This document shows, in pieces, positions 36,053 through 44,764 of a stretch of 64,000 nucleotides of DNA. This DNA is from Streptomyces sp. NBC_01267 (GTDB taxonomy: Bacteria > Actinomycetota > Actinomycetes > Streptomycetales > Streptomycetaceae). The stretch is from contig NZ_CP108455.1 of assembly GCF_036241575.1 (NCBI RefSeq), positions 1,688,501-1,752,500 on the forward strand, given 5' to 3'. Position 1 is the stretch's first letter; every line of letters starts with the position of its first letter. Both the position numbers and the translations under genes were made by a program. The notes under the pieces are model-generated. The model was given only the letters and a program-made list of their open reading frames with translations, had not been told where the DNA came from and searched no databases.

Positions 36053-36080
36053 AGCGTAGGGCTTACCGATGGGTAGGCAA
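36053..36080 (-). promoter_or_regulatory. pyk promoter, leaderless type
   Basis: TTGCCT (36075-36080), a 16-bp spacer, and TACGCT (36053-36058), placing +1 at or within a base of the start codon. Confidence 0.6.
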
Positions 36081-36171
36081 TTGGGTGGGGGTGACGGCTC
36101 AACCACCTTTGGATGAAGGCTAGTTGACAAGTGTTGAAGTGGGCGGAGTGGTGCTCTGATGAGCGGTTGGT

Positions 36172-36927
36172 TCAGAGCTGGGGTGGGGTCATGGTGAAGC
36201 GGGCGTTTACTTGTGCGTACACGGTCTGACGTTGGGGTTCGAGGTCGAGGGCGGTGGGGGTTTCGTCGGTGCCGCTGTAGGCGGATCGGGTCCGGAGGCC
36301 GCCGGGGACCGGGGGCATTGCGCCGAGGGTGGGGGTGTTCTCGGCGCCGAGGTCGGCGAGTTCGACGAGTGCGGTGAGCCGGGCGCCGAGGGCGTCGGCG
36401 TATTCGCGGGCTCGTTGGACGGCGTCCCGGACTGCTCGGCGGCGTGCTTCGCCGTGGGCGGGTGAGGCGGGGCGCAGGGACCACCAGGGTCCGGTGGTGC
36501 GGGTCATGTCGTGGTCGGCGGTGCGGGTGGTGAGTTCGCCGAGTGCGGTGAAGTCGTTGAGTTCGACGGTGATGTGGACGCGGCCGTGGTAGGCGCGGAT
36601 GCGTTCGCCTCTGCTGTGCGGGGTGGTTTCGGGGGTGATGGAGAATGCCCCGTTTTCCACCTTTTCGATGGCTGGTCCGTAGGTTTTGACGAGGGTGAGG
36701 AGTTGGTTGTTGCGTCGGGTGAGGTCGTCGAGTGCGGCGCGGCGGTCTTTGCCGCGGGCGCTGACGGTGATGTCGATGCGGGCGATCTCGGGGTCGACTT
36801 CGAGGTGTGCTTCGCCGCGTACGGCGACGCGGGGGGTTTCGGGGGTGCCGTAGGGAGGTGCGGGGGCGGGGGTTTCGGAGGTCATGGGTTCCACTGTGGC
36901 AGCCCCGGCCGGACGGTGGTCGGTCAT
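36172..36927 (-). CDS. SIMPL-domain protein (DUF541)
   Basis: 251 residues. The SIMPL/DUF541 domain covers about 30-250: RVAVRGEAHLEVDPEIARIDITVSARG opens it, and LEPQRQTVYAQVNARF closes it. Members are often secreted or periplasmic, with proposed roles in signalling or stress, but none is proven. No signal peptide is seen, only a Pro/Thr-rich N-terminus. The ATG at 36927 or an internal ATG at 36885 could start it; neither has a strong ribosome site. It diverges from the nucleotidase gene. Confidence 0.85.
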   Translation of the reverse strand: MTDHRPAGAATVEPMTSETPAPAPPYGTPETPRVAVRGEAHLEVDPEIARIDITVSARGKDRRAALDDLTRRNNQLLTLVKTYGPAIEKVENGAFSITPETTPHSRGERIRAYHGRVHITVELNDFTALGELTTRTADHDMTRTTGPWWSLRPASPAHGEARRRAVRDAVQRAREYADALGARLTALVELADLGAENTPTLGAMPPVPGGLRTRSAYSGTDETPTALDLEPQRQTVYAQVNARFTMTPPQL

Positions 36928-36976
36928 CAGATCGAAATGTGCGGGGGGTGTTGCGGGGTGCGGCTCCTGGGTCAGA

Positions 36977-37024
36977 ATCTACGCGCGTTGTGCATCGTGC
37001 TGGACAGCATCTACGCGCGTTGTG
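36977..37024. promoter_or_regulatory. Two 16-bp direct repeats before the 5'-nucleotidase gene
   Basis: ATCTACGCGCGTTGTG at 36977-36992 and again at 37009-37024, 32 bp apart (three helical turns). Each contains the self-complementary core ACGCGCGT. They look like a pair of operator half-sites 20-70 bp before the ATG at 37045. Confidence 0.65.
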
Positions 37025-37044
37025 TTGTGGACTAGGGAGATGAA

Positions 37045-38856
37045 ATGCCGCTCAACCGTAGGACGTTTTTGGGTACTTCGGCAGCCGCCGGCGCCGGTGT
37101 GGCTGTGGCTGGGGGTACGGCTGTGCCTGCTGAGGCGCATGGGCGTGGGCCTGGTCAGGGTCATGGGCGTCCGCAGCAGCGGTACTCCTTCACCGTGATG
37201 GGGACGACCGATCTGCACGGTCATGTCTTCAACTGGGACTACTTCACGGACAAGGAGTTCGACGACGCGGACCACAACGATGTCGGTCTGGCGAAGATCT
37301 CTACGCTGGTGGAGCGGATCCGTAAGGAGAAGGGCCGCCACAACACCCTGATGATCGATGCGGGTGACACGATCCAGGGCACGCAGTTGTCGTACTACTA
37401 CGCCAAGATCGACCCGATCACGGCGAAGCACGGTCCGGTGCATCCGATGGCGCAGGCGATGAACCTGATCGGTTACGACGCTGCGGCGCTCGGTAACCAC
37501 GAGTTCAACTACGGTATTCCGGTGCTGCGGAAGTTCGAGGAGCAGTGTCGTTTTCCGCTGCTGGGTGCGAATGCGCTGGATGCGAAGACGTTGAAGCCGG
37601 CGTTCACTCCGTATGTCTTCAAGACGTTGCGTACGCCGCACGGTCGTGATGTGAAGGTGGCGATCCTGGGTCTGACGAATCCGGGTATTGCGATCTGGGA
37701 CAAGGCGAACGTTCAGGGGAAGATGACGTTTCCGGGCCTTGAGGAGCAGGCGGCGAAGTTTGTTCCGCGGCTGCGGTCCATGGGTGCGGATGTGGTGATC
37801 GTGGCGGCGCATTCGGGTGCGAGTGGTACGTCGTCGTACGGGGATCAGATTCCGTATGTGGAGAATGCGGCGGGTCTGGTGGCGCAGCAGGTGCCGGGGA
37901 TCGATGCGATTCTGGTGGGTCATGCGCATGTGGAGATCCCTGAGTCGTTCGTGGTGAACGAGGAGACGGGTAGGAAGGTTGTTCTGTCGGAGCCGTTGAT
38001 GTGGGGTGAGCGGCTGACGGTCTTTGATTTCGATCTGGTGTGGGAGAAGGGGCGTTGGGCGGTCGAGAGGGCCGGTTCGAAGGTGTTGAACACGAATGCG
38101 GTGGCGGAGGATCCGAGGATCACGAAGTTGCTGAAGGATGAGCACAAGAAGGTGGTGGCGTATGTCAATGAGGTGATCGGGACGTCGTCGGTGGCGATGA
38201 CGACGGCGGATGCGCCGTGGAAGGACGAGCCGATCATTGATTTGATCAATGTGGTGCAGGCGGACACGGTGAGGGCGGCGTTGGCGGGTGGCGCGTATGC
38301 GGCGTTGCCGGTGTTGTCGCAGGCGTCGTGTTTCTCGCGTACGGCGCAGATTCCTGCGGGGAGTGTGACGATCAAGGATGCGGCGGGGTTGTATCCGTTC
38401 GAGAACACGCTTGAGGCGCGGTTGGTGACGGGTGCGCAGATGAAGGATTATCTGGAGTTCTCGGCTCGGTATTATGTGCAGACGCCGGCGGGTGGGGCGG
38501 TGGATACGTCGAAGTTGACGAATGCGGAGGGGACTCCGGATTACAACTACGATGCGGTTTCTGGTCTGACGTATGAGATCGATATTGCGAAGGCGGTGGG
38601 TTCGCGGATCGTGAATCTGTCGTTCGGTGGGAAGCCGATTGATCCGGCGGCGAAGTTCGTGCTGGCGGTGAATAATTATCGGGCGAGTGGTGGGGGTAAT
38701 TTCCCGCATGTGCCGGGTGCTGAGCAGGTGTGGGCGAATTCGGATGAGATCCGGAATACGATCATTGCTTGGGTGCAGGCGAAGGGGACGGTGGATGCGG
38801 CGGAGTTCGCGTCGGTGGACTGGAAGTTGACGCGGGACGGGACGCCGGTGTTCTAG
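37045..38856 (+). CDS. Tat-exported 5'-nucleotidase / metallophosphoesterase
   Basis: 603 residues. The twin-arginine signal NRRTFLGTSAAAGAG (cleavage near AEA-HGR) indicates export folded with metals. The metallophosphoesterase domain shows GTTDLHGH, DAGDTIQGTQ, the GNHEFNYG motif and VVIVAAHSGAS/GHAHVEIPES; the C-terminal 5'-nucleotidase domain has LYPFENTLEARLVTGAQM. It probably releases phosphate or nucleosides from extracellular nucleotides or cyclic nucleotides. AGGGAG precedes the ATG. It uses many TTG, GGT and GAT codons, in line with the G/T-rich strand here. Confidence 0.94.
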   Translation: MPLNRRTFLGTSAAAGAGVAVAGGTAVPAEAHGRGPGQGHGRPQQRYSFTVMGTTDLHGHVFNWDYFTDKEFDDADHNDVGLAKISTLVERIRKEKGRHNTLMIDAGDTIQGTQLSYYYAKIDPITAKHGPVHPMAQAMNLIGYDAAALGNHEFNYGIPVLRKFEEQCRFPLLGANALDAKTLKPAFTPYVFKTLRTPHGRDVKVAILGLTNPGIAIWDKANVQGKMTFPGLEEQAAKFVPRLRSMGADVVIVAAHSGASGTSSYGDQIPYVENAAGLVAQQVPGIDAILVGHAHVEIPESFVVNEETGRKVVLSEPLMWGERLTVFDFDLVWEKGRWAVERAGSKVLNTNAVAEDPRITKLLKDEHKKVVAYVNEVIGTSSVAMTTADAPWKDEPIIDLINVVQADTVRAALAGGAYAALPVLSQASCFSRTAQIPAGSVTIKDAAGLYPFENTLEARLVTGAQMKDYLEFSARYYVQTPAGGAVDTSKLTNAEGTPDYNYDAVSGLTYEIDIAKAVGSRIVNLSFGGKPIDPAAKFVLAVNNYRASGGGNFPHVPGAEQVWANSDEIRNTIIAWVQAKGTVDAAEFASVDWKLTRDGTPVF

Positions 38857-38875
38857 GGCGTTTTTTGTGTGTGGG

Positions 38876-38916
38876 CGGGGCCCGGTTCGGCTGTTGCTGA
38901 GCCGGGCCCCGTTTTT
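38876..38916. terminator. Terminator after the 5'-nucleotidase gene
   Basis: 10-bp perfect core cggggcccgg/ccgggccccg, extended by a few pairs, then TTTTT on the + strand. It is also placed downstream of the convergent monooxygenase gene. Confidence 0.88.
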
Positions 38917-38929
38917 GTGTGTGGTGTTT

Positions 38930-40339
38930 TCAGGTGGCTTCGGTGAGGGGGATGAGGTCGGTGCGGTCGTGTGGGTGCGGGGGGTGGGGGTGGGTGAGGC
39001 CGAAGGTGGTGAATGCGGTGCGGTTGGGGAGGGGGTAGGGGTTGGTGCCGGTGAGGGAGTTGAGGATGGTGGCGCTGCGCCAGGCGGAGAGGCCGAGGTC
39101 GGGGGCGCCTACGCCGTGGGTGTGGCGTTCGGCGTTCTGTACGTAGACGGCTCCGGTGACGGTGGGGTCGAGGACGAGGCGGTAGTGGTCGTCGATGCGG
39201 GGGCGTTGTGAGGTGTCGCGGCGCATGTAGGGGTCGAGTCCGGCGAGCATGGTGTCGAGGGGGCGTTCGCGGTAGCCGGTGGCGAGGACGACGGCGTCGG
39301 TGGTGAGGCGGGAGCGGGTGCCTTGCTGGGTGTGTTCGAGGTGGAGTTCGACTCGGGTGGTGGCGACGCGGCCTGCGGTGCGGACGGTGACGCCGGGGGT
39401 GAGGACGGCGTCGGGCCAGCCGCCGTGTTGGGTGCGGCGGTAGAGCTCGTCGTGGATGGCGGCGATGGTGTCGGCGTCGATGCCTTTGTGGAGTTGCCAT
39501 TGTTGGGGGGCGAGGGTGTCGCGTACGGATTCGGGGAGTTGGTGGAAGTAGCGGGTGTAGTCGGGGGTGAAGTGTTCGAGGCCGAGTTTGGAGTACTCCA
39601 TGGGGGCGAAGGCTTCGGTGCGGGCGAGCCAGGTGATTTTTTCTTGGCCTTCGGGGCGGGCGCGTAGGAGGTCGAGGAAGATTTCGGCGCCGGATTGTCC
39701 TGCGCCGATGACGGTGATGTGGTGTGCGGAGATGAGGCGTTCGCGGTTGTCGAGGTATTGGGCGGAGTGGACGACGGGGACGGTGGGTGCTTCGGCGAGT
39801 GGTTTGAGGGGTTCGGGGATGTGGGGTTCGGTGCCGACGCCGAGTGCGAGGTTGCGGGTGTGGGTGCGGCCGAGGGCGCGGGCTTCTCCGTCGGTGTCGA
39901 GTTGGGTGTAGTCGACTTCGAAGAGTGCGCGTCGGGTGTTCCAGCGGATGGAGTCGATCTGGTGGGCGAAGTGGAGGCCGGGGAGGTTTTCGCTGACCCA
40001 GCGGCAGTAGGCGTCGTATTCGGTGCGTCGGATGTGGAAGTGCTCGGCGAAGTAGAAGGGGTAGAGGCGTTCGCGGGCTTTGAGGTAGCTGAGGAAGGAC
40101 CAGGGGCTGGCGGGTTCGGCGAGGGTGACGAGGTCGGCGAGGAAGGGGACTTGGAGGGTGGCGTCGTCGATGAGGAGTCCGGGGTGCCAGTGGAAGGCGG
40201 GGCGTTGTTCGTAGAAGGCGGTTCGGAGTTGGGTGAGGGGGTGGGCGAGGGCGGCGAGTGAGAGGTTGAAGGGGCCGATGCCGACGCCCACCAGGTCGTG
40301 GGGCTGGCCTTCGGGGAGGTGTTGGGGGGGCAGGGTCAT
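38930..40339 (-). CDS. Flavin N-monooxygenase of amino acids/diamines (IucD/DesB type)
   Basis: 469 residues. NAD(P)H- and FAD-dependent hydroxylase that adds oxygen to the terminal amine of lysine, ornithine or a diamine for hydroxamate siderophores. Visible: the FAD site VGVGIGPFNLSLAAL near residue 18, a VPFLADLVTLAEPASPWSFL substrate block, the NADPH site ITVIGAGQSGAEIFLDLL near residue 210, and the ATGYRERP motif near 360. It resembles IucD/RhbE at least as much as DesB. The ATG overlaps the decarboxylase stop (ATGA). No acyltransferase or siderophore synthetase follows. Confidence 0.88.
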   Translation of the reverse strand: MTLPPQHLPEGQPHDLVGVGIGPFNLSLAALAHPLTQLRTAFYEQRPAFHWHPGLLIDDATLQVPFLADLVTLAEPASPWSFLSYLKARERLYPFYFAEHFHIRRTEYDAYCRWVSENLPGLHFAHQIDSIRWNTRRALFEVDYTQLDTDGEARALGRTHTRNLALGVGTEPHIPEPLKPLAEAPTVPVVHSAQYLDNRERLISAHHITVIGAGQSGAEIFLDLLRARPEGQEKITWLARTEAFAPMEYSKLGLEHFTPDYTRYFHQLPESVRDTLAPQQWQLHKGIDADTIAAIHDELYRRTQHGGWPDAVLTPGVTVRTAGRVATTRVELHLEHTQQGTRSRLTTDAVVLATGYRERPLDTMLAGLDPYMRRDTSQRPRIDDHYRLVLDPTVTGAVYVQNAERHTHGVGAPDLGLSAWRSATILNSLTGTNPYPLPNRTAFTTFGLTHPHPPHPHDRTDLIPLTEAT

Positions 40340-41724
40340 CGGGGTGCGGTGCCTTCCAGGAGTGCGAGGAGCGCTTTGAGGTCGCCGGTGGTGGTGTGGG
40401 GGTTGAGGAGGGTGACTTTGAGCCAGAGGCGGTTGTCGGCGCGGGCGCGGCCGAGGACGGCGCGGCCTTCGTCGATGAGGGTGCGGCGGATGGTGGCGAT
40501 GGTTTCGTCGTCTGCTCCGGTGGGGCGGAAGAGGACGGTGGAGATGGTGGGGCGGTCGTAGAGCTCCAGGTGGGGGTGGGTTTCGATGAGGTCGGCGAGT
40601 TCCTGGGCGAGTGCGCAGGTGTCGTCGATGAGTGCGGCGAGTCCGGTGCGGCCGAGGGCGCGGAGGGTGACGGCCATTTTGAGTACGTCGGGGCGTCGGG
40701 AGGTGCGGAGGGAGCGGCCGAGGAGGTCGGGGTGGCCTGCTTCGGTGTCGTCGTCGGCGTTGAGGTAGTCGGCTTGGTGGTTGAGGGCGTCGAGGGTGGC
40801 GGGTCGGGGTACGGCGAGGAGCCCGGCGGCGACGGGTTGCCAGCCGAGTTTGTGGAGGTCGAGGGTGACGGAGTCGGCGCGTTCGATGCCGTTGAGCTGG
40901 TGTCGGTGGGTTTCGCTGAAGAGGAGGGGGCCGCCGTATGCGGCGTCGATGTGGAGTTCGGCGCCGTGGCGGTCGCAGAGGTCGGCGATTTCGGGGAGGG
41001 GGTCGATGAGTCCTGCGTCGGTGGTGCCTGCGGTGGCGGTGACGAGGACGGGTCCGCCGCGGGGGCGGAGTCCGGGGGTGTTTCCGACGGTGAGGGCTTC
41101 ATCGAGGGCGGCGAGGTCGATGGTTCCGGCGGGTGCGGGGATGGTGAGGGGTGGGGGGAGGCCGAGGAGCCAGGCGGCGCGGGGCAGTGAGTGGTGGGCG
41201 TTGGCGCCGCAGATGATGCGGAGGGCGCCGTGCCGTTCGCGGGCGAGGAGCAGCGCGAGTTGGTTGGATTCGGTGCCGCCGGTGGTGATGAGGGCGTCGC
41301 CGGTGGGGTAGATCTCGGCGGCGATGGTGCGGGTGACGAGGGCTTCGAGTTCGGAGGCGGCGGGTGCCTGGTCCCAGGAGTCCATGGAGGGGTTGAGTGC
41401 GGACGCGGCGAGGTCGGCGGCGGCTGCGAGGGCGAGTGGGGGGCAGTGCAGGTGGGCTGCGCAGTGGGGGTCTGCGGGGTCTGCGGCGCCTTGGGTGAGG
41501 GCGTGTACGAGGGTGTGGAGGGCTTCTTCGGCGCCGGTTCCGGTGTGGGGCAGTACGGGGTGGGCGGTGGCTCGTACGCGTGCGGCGACGGTTTGTGGTC
41601 CGCCGGCGGGGAGGGGGCCGGCGCGGTCGGTTGCGCCTTGGTGGAGCGCGTCGAGGACGGTGCCGATGAGGGGCCGCAGGGCGCTCGGGCCTGTGGCCCC
41701 TCCGGCGAGGGGCGGCGTGCTCAT
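40336..41724 (-). CDS. PLP-dependent (group II) amino-acid decarboxylase
   Basis: 462 residues of the diaminobutyrate/lysine/aromatic decarboxylase family, making a diamine for the N-monooxygenase encoded next. Visible: the DSWDQAPAASELEALV block, GGTESNQLALLLAR (phosphate and ring site), ATAGTTDAGLIDPL, the Asp in ELHIDAAYGG, and the Schiff-base Lys in DLHKLGWQP. ATG 41724 is preceded by AAGGA. It is the first gene of the pair, with a 4-bp coupled overlap. Whether the substrate is lysine, ornithine or diaminobutyrate is unclear. Confidence 0.88.
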   Translation of the reverse strand: MSTPPLAGGATGPSALRPLIGTVLDALHQGATDRAGPLPAGGPQTVAARVRATAHPVLPHTGTGAEEALHTLVHALTQGAADPADPHCAAHLHCPPLALAAAADLAASALNPSMDSWDQAPAASELEALVTRTIAAEIYPTGDALITTGGTESNQLALLLARERHGALRIICGANAHHSLPRAAWLLGLPPPLTIPAPAGTIDLAALDEALTVGNTPGLRPRGGPVLVTATAGTTDAGLIDPLPEIADLCDRHGAELHIDAAYGGPLLFSETHRHQLNGIERADSVTLDLHKLGWQPVAAGLLAVPRPATLDALNHQADYLNADDDTEAGHPDLLGRSLRTSRRPDVLKMAVTLRALGRTGLAALIDDTCALAQELADLIETHPHLELYDRPTISTVLFRPTGADDETIATIRRTLIDEGRAVLGRARADNRLWLKVTLLNPHTTTGDLKALLALLEGTAPR

Positions 41725-41821
41725 GCGGGTGTCCTTCGTTGCGCGTGGGGCTGTGGCCCCGGCCTGGGTGGGGTACCAGCCTGTTCGGGGGCCGGCCTGT
41801 ACGGGGAACAGGTGGCGTGCC

Positions 41822-41835
41822 CGTTGAGCACAACG
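41822..41835. promoter_or_regulatory. Palindrome upstream of the decarboxylase gene
   Basis: CGTTG-agca-CAACG, about 100 bp upstream of the ATG. It is not an iron-box sequence. Confidence 0.3.
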
Positions 41836-41953
41836 ATGTCGACCCGGAAGTGGTATTGCCTTCGCCGGAGGGGTTGTTGGGCGGTGTCCGGGTGTTATGG
41901 GGGGTGTTCGGTCTTGTGTGCGGGGGGTTCGGTTCTTGTTCTGTGTGCGGGTT

Positions 41954-44446
41954 TCAGTTTCCGCGGATGTCCAGGGCGCGTCGCAGGTCGTCGAGTTGGT
42001 CGGTGAGTTTGCGGCGCAGGGCGGGGATCATGTCGGCGTCGCGGAGGCAGGTCTGTCCGTGGTCGAGGGCTTGGGGGGTGATGTCGTAGGCGGGGAATCC
42101 GTAGCGGCCTGCGGCTTCGGCGATGGCGGGGCCGCGGCGGTCGGCGAGGGTGACGGCGTCCTGGTAGTAGCGCGGTACGTAGGTGCTGAGGAGGTCGGTC
42201 TGTTCGGGTTGCCAGAAGCCTTGGGCGGTGGCGGTGAAGAGGTAGTTGGAGAGGTCGTCGGTGTGGAACATCTGCTGCCAGGCGGTGGCTTTGGCCTGGG
42301 GGGTGGGGAGGGCGGCCCGGCAGCGGGCGGCGCCTTCCTGGCCGGTGGCGCTGTTGTCGCGGTCGAGTTCGGCGGTGATGGCGGTTTCGTCGGTGGCGCC
42401 GAGGGCGGCGAGGCGGGTGAGGATGCGCCAGCGGAGTTCGGGGTCGAGTTCGGGTCCGCCGGGGACGCTGCCGTCGGTGAGCCAGGCCTGGATGCCGTCG
42501 GGCTGGGTGGCGGCGTCGATGAAGTGGCGTACGGCGGTGAGGCGCAGTCCGGGGTTGGTGCCGTCCTCGGTGCGGCGGATGAGGGCGCGGCAGGTCGTGG
42601 TGAGGGTGGTGAGGGCGGTGGTGCGGTCCTCGGTGGGGAGGTAGCGGTCGGTGATCTGGGTGGCTGCGAAGCTGAGGACGCCTTGGACGACGGCGAGGTC
42701 GGTTTCGTGCGGGAGGTGGGTGTGGGCGGCTTCGAGGTAGGCGGTGGGGGGGAGTTCGCCGTCGCGGACCATGTCGCGGGCGGCGTTCCAGATGACGGCG
42801 CGGGTGAGGGGGTCGGGGATGCCGGAGAGGGCGTGCAGTGCGGTGTTCCAGGAGGGGGGGTCGAGGCGGACCTTGGCGTAGGTGAGGTCGCTGTCGTTGA
42901 CGAGGAGGAGGTCGGGGCGGCGGCCTTGGAAGGTGTGGGTGGTGTCGGGGGCCGGGGCGTCGAGTTCGAGTCGTTCGCGCAGGACGAGGTGGGCGGGGTC
43001 GACGGGGTCGTGGTCGTAGGCGCCGACGGCGATGCGGTGGGGGCGGGTGCCGTCGCGGGTGACGGCGAGTGACCAGGTGTGGTCGGTTTCGGTGATGCGG
43101 GGGGTGAGGGTGTCGACTCCGGTGGTGGTGAGCCACTGTTCGGCCCAGGTGTGGACGTCGCGGTCGGTGGCGGAGGCGAGGTTGTCGATGAAGTCGGCGA
43201 GGGTGGCGTTGCCGAAGCGGTGGCGGGCGAAGTGGTTGTTGATTCCGGCGAGGAAGTCTTTTTCGCCGAGCCAGGCGACGAGTTGGCGCAGGGCGGATGC
43301 GCCCTTGGCGTAGGAGATGCCGTCGAAGTTGAGCATCGCGGATGCGGTGTCGGGGACGGCGGCGGGGTCGGGTGCGACGGGGTGGGTGGAGGGGCGTTGG
43401 TCGGCGTCGTATCCCCAGCTCTTGCGGGCGATGGCGAAGTCGACCCAGGTGTCGGTGAAGCGGGTGGCTTCGGCGAGGGTCTGGTAGCCCATGTATTCGG
43501 CGAAGGATTCGTTGAGCCAGATGTCGTCCCACCATTGGAGGGTGACGAGGTCGCCGAACCACATGTGGGCCATTTCGTGGGCGATGACCATGCCGCGGGT
43601 CTGGCGTTCGGTGTCGGTGACGGCGGAGCGGTAGATGAATTCGTCGCGGAAGGTGACCAGGCCGGGGTTTTCCATGGCGCCTGCGTTGAATTCGGGGACG
43701 AAGGCCTGGTCGTAGGAGTCGAAGGGGTAGGGTTCGTCGAATTTTTCGTGGTAGCGGTCGTAGCAGGCGCGGGTGATGTCGAGGATTTCGTCGGCGTCGG
43801 TGTCGAGGTGGGCGGCGAGGGAGCGGCGGCAGTGGATGCCGAAGGGCAGTCCGGCGTGTTCGGTGGTCACGGAGTGCCAGGGGCCTGCGGCGATGGCGAC
43901 GAGGTAGGTGGAGATGGGTGGGGTGGGTGCGGCTTGCCAGTGGCCGGGGGTGTTCTGCCGGGTGATGCCGTTGGCGAGGACGCTCCAGTCTTCGGGTGCG
44001 GTGACGGTGACGTCGAAGACGGCTTTGAGGTCGGGCTGGTCGAAGGCGGCGAAGAGGCGTTGGACGTCTTCCATGAACAGCTGGGTGTAGACGTAGGTCT
44101 CGCCGTCGGTGGGGTCGGTGAAGCGGTGCATGCCTTCGCCGGTGTGGGAGTAGCGCATGGAGGCGTCGACGTGGAGTTCGTGGTCGCCTTCGGTGAGGCC
44201 GGTGAGGGGGAGCCGGTTCTCGGTGAGGGTTTCGGGGTCGAGGGGTTGTCCGTCGAGGGTGATGGAGCGCAGTTCTGCGGGCTTGAGCTCGACAAAGGTG
44301 TTGCCGGCGGTGCGTGCGGTGAAGTGGATGACGGTCCGGGAGTCGAAGGTGTCGTCGCCCCGGGTGAGGTCGAGGTCGATCGTGTACCGCTGGACATCGA
44401 GGAGCTGGGCTCGGAGCTGCGCTTCGTCGCGCGTCAGTACGGACAT
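41954..44446 (-). CDS. pepN: M1-family aminopeptidase N
   Basis: 830 residues. Zinc aminopeptidase that trims N-terminal residues of peptides in the cytoplasm. Exopeptidase loop FNAGAMENPGLVTF, zinc motif HEMAHMWFGD (about residue 289) with the downstream Glu in LNESFAEYMGY. The ERAP-like C-terminal helical domain runs to DQLDDLRRALDIRGN. No signal peptide. Coding strand is strikingly C-rich. ATG 44446 has little ribosome-site sequence. Confidence 0.95.
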   Translation of the reverse strand: MSVLTRDEAQLRAQLLDVQRYTIDLDLTRGDDTFDSRTVIHFTARTAGNTFVELKPAELRSITLDGQPLDPETLTENRLPLTGLTEGDHELHVDASMRYSHTGEGMHRFTDPTDGETYVYTQLFMEDVQRLFAAFDQPDLKAVFDVTVTAPEDWSVLANGITRQNTPGHWQAAPTPPISTYLVAIAAGPWHSVTTEHAGLPFGIHCRRSLAAHLDTDADEILDITRACYDRYHEKFDEPYPFDSYDQAFVPEFNAGAMENPGLVTFRDEFIYRSAVTDTERQTRGMVIAHEMAHMWFGDLVTLQWWDDIWLNESFAEYMGYQTLAEATRFTDTWVDFAIARKSWGYDADQRPSTHPVAPDPAAVPDTASAMLNFDGISYAKGASALRQLVAWLGEKDFLAGINNHFARHRFGNATLADFIDNLASATDRDVHTWAEQWLTTTGVDTLTPRITETDHTWSLAVTRDGTRPHRIAVGAYDHDPVDPAHLVLRERLELDAPAPDTTHTFQGRRPDLLLVNDSDLTYAKVRLDPPSWNTALHALSGIPDPLTRAVIWNAARDMVRDGELPPTAYLEAAHTHLPHETDLAVVQGVLSFAATQITDRYLPTEDRTTALTTLTTTCRALIRRTEDGTNPGLRLTAVRHFIDAATQPDGIQAWLTDGSVPGGPELDPELRWRILTRLAALGATDETAITAELDRDNSATGQEGAARCRAALPTPQAKATAWQQMFHTDDLSNYLFTATAQGFWQPEQTDLLSTYVPRYYQDAVTLADRRGPAIAEAAGRYGFPAYDITPQALDHGQTCLRDADMIPALRRKLTDQLDDLRRALDIRGN

Positions 44447-44597
44447 GGACCCATCGTGCCGTAAGGCGTTGATCGTGTGTACGGGTCCGAGGGAGTCGGG
44501 GAGGTGGCGGGCGGCGGTGTGGTGGTGCGGGTCGCCGTGGGGGCTCGGGGTGTTCGGGGTTCTTGCCGGGTGTGCGGGGTGCCGGTGAGCGGGTCGC

Positions 44598-44635
44598 GCC
44601 GGCCGGGGGGATCGTCGTTGATCCCCCCGGCCGGC
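44598..44635. terminator. Terminator-like hairpin between phosphoesterase and pepN
   Basis: Perfect 16-bp stem GCCGGCCGGGGGGATC/GATCCCCCCGGCCGGC, 6-nt loop. No T-run follows. Confidence 0.8.
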
Positions 44636-44764
44636 GGGGTTTCCCGTGCGGAGCCGTCCGCGCCACGGTGTCCTGGTTCTGCACGGTCCGTGGGGCGGCT
44701 CGGTGGGGTTCTCAGGTGGCGGTTGCCTCGCTGTTCCTGTGGCGGGGCGTCAGCGGAGGGGCTG

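Noticed and set aside
36979..38709. Open frame opposite the 5'-nucleotidase
   Set aside because: Arg/His/Leu-rich shadow; the + strand has Tat signal and metallophosphoesterase motifs.
41725..41953. Iron box (DmdR/IdeR type) upstream of the decarboxylase gene
   Set aside because: No sequence close to TTAGGTTAGGCTCACCTAA was found; only an unrelated CGTTG/CAACG palindrome.
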